NCBI GenBank assembly: GCA_937868145.1 | Contig: CALMMH010000004.1 | Location: 1-9,241 of the forward strand | DNA from: an uncultured Phycisphaerales bacterium | GTDB lineage: Bacteria; Planctomycetota; Phycisphaerae; Sedimentisphaerales; Anaerobacaceae | Direction: 5' to 3' | DNA length: 9,241 nt | In this document: positions 5,498-9,241 of the stretch, in pieces | Numbering within the stretch: the first letter of the stretch is position 1 | How the letters are laid out: each line of letters starts with the position of its first letter | The notes under the pieces: model-generated | The model's database searches: none | What the model was told of the DNA's origin: nothing | The model's input: only the letters and a program-made list of their open reading frames with translations | Translations under genes and position numbers: made by a program

Positions 5498-8400
5498 ATG
5501 ACAAAGTCCGTGACATCTGCGTGTTTGATCGTGACTTGCCTGGCTGTTTCCGCATCCTTTGCCCAAGTCCCCGCTGATTCGACCGGCCGGGACTCCTACG
5601 GCGGCTGGAAGAAACTCCGGTTCGAGGCCACGGGTTTCTTCGCGGTCCGCGAGCGAGACGGCCTCTGGTGGCTGGTGACCCCGGAGGGACATGCGTTTCT
5701 CTCCAAGGGCGTCAACAACGTGAGCTTCCGTGCGGACGATGCGCCCTCGCTGGGGTACTCGCCCTATGAGCGTGCGGTGAAGGAGAAGTATGGCTCGCAG
5801 GAGGCCTGGGCCAAGGCGGTGGTCAATCGGCTTGCCGGCTGGGGATTCAACACGCTGGGCTCGTGGTCCAACTCGAGCACGTTCGATCAGAACATGCCGT
5901 ACACGGTGAACTTGAATCTCGCCACGCGCGCCGGGGCGGACTGGCTCAAAGGGGCGGTCGGCGATTTTTTCTCGAAGGATTTCGAGGAGAGTATGGAGGC
6001 CGCGTGCCGGGAATTGTGCGGGCCGCGCGCCACGGATCCCTGGCTGCTCGGATACTTCACGGACAACGAACTTCGCTGGGGCGCCGACTGGCGAGGCAGC
6101 GAGAGCCTGCTGGAGGAGTATTTGCGTTTCCCGGAGGATGCGGCGGGGAGGAATGCGGCGTTGGAGTTCCTTCAACAGAGATATGGCGATCTTGCCTCGT
6201 TCAACCGGGCATGGAGAATGAATCTCGCGCGGTGGGAGGAACTGACCGGCCGCGAGCCGATCGACAGCGACGCGGCCGAGAAGGACCAGACCGCATGGCA
6301 GGAAGTCGTGGCCAGACGCTACTTCGCGACCTGCAGGAACGCCATCCGCAAGGTCGATCCGAACCATCTCGTCCTGGGTTGCCGGTTCGCCGGACAGGCG
6401 CCGAATCCGGTTCTCCGTGGTCTGAGCGATTCCGTGGATGTGGTCAGTTTCAATGACTACGGTCAGAACGCCCCGGCGGGGACCCTTCGGAACATCCACC
6501 GACTGACGGGCCGGCCCGTCATGTTGACGGAGTTCAGCTTCAAGGCGATGGACTCGGGCCTTCCAAACACCAGGGGCGCCGGGAAACCCGTCGCAACTCA
6601 AGCGGACCGAGCCGAGGGATTCACTCGCTATGTTCATGGGCTGATCGATCTGCCCTTCATGGTCGGGTTTCATTGGTTCGAGCACGCGGACGAACCGAAA
6701 GAAGGACGCTTCGACGGCGAGAACTCCAACTACGGCCTGGTTTCGATCGAAGACCGCCCGTGGGAGGTTCTGGTCCAAGCCATGACGAGCGTCAACGCGG
6801 GTCTCGAAGAACGCCATCTCCAAGCGGGCCGGACCAAGGAGACAAAGAACGGGCCGACCGACGATGCGGAAGCGGGCATCCGCCGGCTTATCCAAACCGT
6901 CGATCGGGAGCGGATCTCGAAACACGTTTTCTATCTGGCCCAGGATCCGCTGCCCTATCGCAAACTGAATCTGACTCTCCCCGGCCACCAGAAGAGCACC
7001 CTCGACGAAGCAGATGATTACCTTGCCTCGAATCTGGAGGCGTGGGGATATCGCGTCGAGCGGGAGCCGGTCCAGGTGCAGGCGTTCCGCCGAGACACGA
7101 ACAAGCCGAAACACGCTCAGTACTCTCCGCCGAAGCCCGAAGATCCCTGGTACACCGGGCACAATCTCTACGCCGAGAAGAAGGGCCGCGTCCATCCCGA
7201 GAGGATCATTTTCGTACTGGCCCACAAGGATTCGCCGAGTTGGATCGATTCGCCGGGGGCCAACGACAACGCCATCGGGACCGCCGGCGTGTTGGAGATG
7301 GCCCGCGTCCTCGCGGAATACCCCACCGGGAGCACGATCCGCTTTCTCTTGTGCAACGAGGAGCATATACCCTGGACCAGTAAGACCGCGGCGCAGAACG
7401 CCAAGGCCCGAGGGGACGATATCGTCGCGGTCTTCAATCTCGACGGCATTGGAGCCAAGACGATGGAACAGACCGTCAGCGGAAGAAAGACGAACGTGAC
7501 GGCCTACACGAAACCCGAAGGCAAACGTCTGGCCGACCTGATGAGCGAAGTCAACGTGCGGTACTCCATCGGTCTGGAGCAGCGATCCGAAGAGAGAACA
7601 CAGCCCGGCGACGACGACGGCTCGTTCATCCTGGCCGGCTACCCCGCGGCGGTCATCAACATCGGATCGTGGCCCTATGGCGATCCCAACTACCACGGCG
7701 AGGGCGATGTCCCAAGGAATTGCGATATCGAGAACGCGGCCATGACCGTGCAGGCGACTCTGGCCGCCGTGGCGACTCTCGATCTGGGCGCGTCCAGCCA
7801 AGCCAACTGGCCGCAATTCCGCGGTCCCAAGGCCGGCGTCGTTGAGGATGGGATTCTGCCGGAAACCTGGAGCACGACCGAGCACGTCGCCTGGACAGCC
7901 GAAATCCCCGGTTACGGCTGGTCCTCGCCCATCATCTGGGGCGATCGGGTCTTCGTTACGACGGCGGTCGCCGCAGGGGATGTGGAGATGCCCAAGAAGG
8001 GCCTGTATCTCGGCGGCGACCGGGACACGCCCTCCGATCAGGAGCATCAATGGAAGGTCTACTGCATCGAATTCGCCAGCGGCCGGATCCTCTGGGAGAG
8101 AACCGTCCACAAAGGCCGTCCCGCGTACGCCATCCATGTCAAGAATTCGCGTGCGTCCGAGACCCCCGTCACCGACGGCGAGCGAGTCTATGCCTATTTC
8201 GGAAACGTGGGCTTGTTCTGCTATGATTTTCACGGCAATCTGCTGTGGTCCAAGAAGTGGGATTCCGTCAAGACTCGCGCCAACTGGGGCACCGCCGCGT
8301 CGCCTGTGCTGTACAAGGATCGGCTTTACATCCTCAATGACAACGACGAGCAGTCCTTTCTCGTTGCCCTGGACTCCAGGACCGGCGAGCAGCTCTGGCG

Positions 8401-9064
8401 GGTGGACCGGGATGAAAAGAGCAACTGGGCGACGCCCTTTGTCTGGGAGAACGATCGGCGGACCGAATTGGTGACATCCGGGACGGGTCGCGTCAGGTCG
8501 TACGATCTCTCCGGCAAACCGCTCTGGGAACTGGCGGGCACGACCACCATCGCGATTCCGACTCCGTTCGCGGCCGACGGTCTTCTCTATGTCACAGGCG
8601 GATTCGTCGCCGATTCGGCGCGGCCGTTGTACGCCATCCGGCCCGGCGCTGCTGGCAATATCACGCTCCAGGACGGCCAGGAGAGCAACGAATTCATCGC
8701 GTGGTGTCGGAAGAAGGCCGGTCCATACAACCCTTCGGCCATCGCGTACAAAGGCTATGTGTATGTCTTGTACGACCGCGGCCTTTTGAGTTGTTTCGAG
8801 GCGAAGACGGGCAAGGAGATCTACTCCAACGTTCGCATCTCGCCCGGCGCCAATGCATTCACCGCTTCGCCGTGGGCCAACAACGGGAAATTGTTCTGCC
8901 TGAGCGAGGACGGCGACACCTATGTCTTCGCCGGCGGCGATACGTTCCGGCTCGAGCGCGTGAACTCGCTGGGGGAAATGTGCATGGCCACGCCGGCGCT
9001 GTCGCGCGACAGCGTGGTGATCCGCACCCTCGCCCACGTTTACCGGATCAAGGAACAACCTTGA
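5498..9064 (+). CDS. Secreted three-domain fusion: GH-A glycoside hydrolase, M28 zinc peptidase and PQQ-like beta-propeller
   Basis: One open frame of 1188 residues. A signal peptide (1-22, cut after SFA) is followed by three parts. (1) About 35-440 is a GH-A barrel of the GH50/GH42 type: GFFAVRERDGLWWLVTPEG at the start, YFTDNELRWG with acid/base E191, a YGDLASFNRAW helix as in GH42 and GH50, and LTEFSF with probable nucleophile E345. (2) About 460-762 is an M28 aminopeptidase-like domain with H576, bridging D590, general base E621, E622, D649 and H733, all in the usual contexts (LAHKDS, GANDN, NEE, NLDG, YHGEGD). (3) About 770-1188 is a PQQ-like propeller opening with WPQFRGP and IPGYGWSSPI, with about seven blade motifs such as ALDSRTGEQLW. 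No stop, frameshift or second signal peptide is seen at the junctions (about 6875 and 7805). The likely site is periplasm or outside the cell. Each domain call is secure; the joint function is unknown. Cleavage of glycoprotein or peptidoglycan-like substrates is a guess. Confidence 0.9.
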   Translation: MTKSVTSACLIVTCLAVSASFAQVPADSTGRDSYGGWKKLRFEATGFFAVRERDGLWWLVTPEGHAFLSKGVNNVSFRADDAPSLGYSPYERAVKEKYGSQEAWAKAVVNRLAGWGFNTLGSWSNSSTFDQNMPYTVNLNLATRAGADWLKGAVGDFFSKDFEESMEAACRELCGPRATDPWLLGYFTDNELRWGADWRGSESLLEEYLRFPEDAAGRNAALEFLQQRYGDLASFNRAWRMNLARWEELTGREPIDSDAAEKDQTAWQEVVARRYFATCRNAIRKVDPNHLVLGCRFAGQAPNPVLRGLSDSVDVVSFNDYGQNAPAGTLRNIHRLTGRPVMLTEFSFKAMDSGLPNTRGAGKPVATQADRAEGFTRYVHGLIDLPFMVGFHWFEHADEPKEGRFDGENSNYGLVSIEDRPWEVLVQAMTSVNAGLEERHLQAGRTKETKNGPTDDAEAGIRRLIQTVDRERISKHVFYLAQDPLPYRKLNLTLPGHQKSTLDEADDYLASNLEAWGYRVEREPVQVQAFRRDTNKPKHAQYSPPKPEDPWYTGHNLYAEKKGRVHPERIIFVLAHKDSPSWIDSPGANDNAIGTAGVLEMARVLAEYPTGSTIRFLLCNEEHIPWTSKTAAQNAKARGDDIVAVFNLDGIGAKTMEQTVSGRKTNVTAYTKPEGKRLADLMSEVNVRYSIGLEQRSEERTQPGDDDGSFILAGYPAAVINIGSWPYGDPNYHGEGDVPRNCDIENAAMTVQATLAAVATLDLGASSQANWPQFRGPKAGVVEDGILPETWSTTEHVAWTAEIPGYGWSSPIIWGDRVFVTTAVAAGDVEMPKKGLYLGGDRDTPSDQEHQWKVYCIEFASGRILWERTVHKGRPAYAIHVKNSRASETPVTDGERVYAYFGNVGLFCYDFHGNLLWSKKWDSVKTRANWGTAASPVLYKDRLYILNDNDEQSFLVALDSRTGEQLWRVDRDEKSNWATPFVWENDRRTELVTSGTGRVRSYDLSGKPLWELAGTTTIAIPTPFAADGLLYVTGGFVADSARPLYAIRPGAAGNITLQDGQESNEFIAWCRKKAGPYNPSAIAYKGYVYVLYDRGLLSCFEAKTGKEIYSNVRISPGANAFTASPWANNGKLFCLSEDGDTYVFAGGDTFRLERVNSLGEMCMATPALSRDSVVIRTLAHVYRIKEQP

Positions 9065-9241
9065 GCACCGGGTCCGATTCCCAGGAACCGGGTAGGGCCG
9101 GCCGGGCGGTCGGCTTGGACGCGCGGCCGCGCATCCCTACCGGGTTCAGGGTTCCCCTGCGCGATCTTGCCGCCGCGGGGGATTCCCCTGCAGCCGGGGA
9201 GGGGACCGCCCGGCGGGCGAACTTGGCCTGGTGGCAGCCCG
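9065..9241. other. GC-rich non-coding tail with several inverted repeats, possible terminator or repeat element
   Basis: No convincing gene is seen after the fusion gene's stop. AACCGGGTAGGG (9086-9097) is inverted at 9135-9146 with one mismatch. GCCGGGCGGTC (9101-9111) has an exact inverted copy at 9204-9214. TCCCC/GGGGA (9184-9188/9196-9200) makes a short hairpin. TTCCCCTGC occurs twice, at 9152-9160 and 9183-9191. The structure is dense but no T-run follows, so an intrinsic terminator is only weakly supported; a structured repeat element continuing beyond the window is also possible. Confidence 0.35.

Noticed and set aside
5462..9058. A 1198-codon open frame on the minus strand, antisense to the fusion gene
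   Set aside because: Its translation is rich in Arg, Gly, Val and Asp without any recognisable domain or signal peptide. It mirrors the codon bias of the plus-strand gene, which has clear domains and catalytic motifs.
1..9241. CRISPR arrays, tRNA or rRNA genes, transposases, prophage or toxin-antitoxin genes
   Set aside because: No regularly spaced repeats, cloverleaf-like stretches or matching protein motifs were noticed while reading both strands.

Overview
This GC-rich bacterial window most likely comes from a member of the Planctomycetota. The main clue is the last gene, which ends in a PQQ-like beta-propeller. It opens with the WPQFRGP...LP..W...IPG.GWSSPI signature that is very common in secreted planctomycete proteins. 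Large secreted glycoside hydrolases fit the same picture. The assignment is inferred from family knowledge, not from any marker gene.

Left half (1-3511, minus strand): four genes read leftwards as a probable operon. They are an ArsR-type repressor (3197-3511), a NapH-like membrane protein with two CxxxC pairs and two 4Fe-4S ferredoxin motifs (1914-3128), a Prx6-type peroxiredoxin (1234-1914) and an MMPL/RND transporter that runs off the left edge (1-1185). The stop codon of the iron-sulfur gene overlaps the start of the peroxiredoxin by one base. The set looks like a repressor-controlled envelope redox and peroxide-defence unit: a quinol- or electron-handling membrane protein, a thiol peroxidase and an exporter. 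No physiological signal can be read from the sequence.

Middle (3512-3731): a divergent intergenic region of about 220 bp. It holds an AT-rich promoter-like stretch for arsR, a 21-bp near-perfect palindrome (3575-3595) and a perfect 12-bp-arm inverted repeat (3621-3656).

Right half (3732-9064, plus strand): two secreted proteins are encoded in tandem, 17 bp apart. The first is a DUF5060-like plus GH5-like glycoside hydrolase with both catalytic glutamates visible. The second is the most unusual object here: one uninterrupted 1188-residue exported protein. It joins a clan GH-A glycoside hydrolase (GH50/GH42-like), an M28 zinc peptidase with every expected metal ligand, and a seven-or-so-bladed PQQ-like beta-propeller. 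Together the pair looks like a small polysaccharide- or glycoprotein-degradation unit. The window ends in a GC-rich non-coding stretch (9065-9241) with several inverted repeats. No tRNA, rRNA, CRISPR array or transposase gene was seen.
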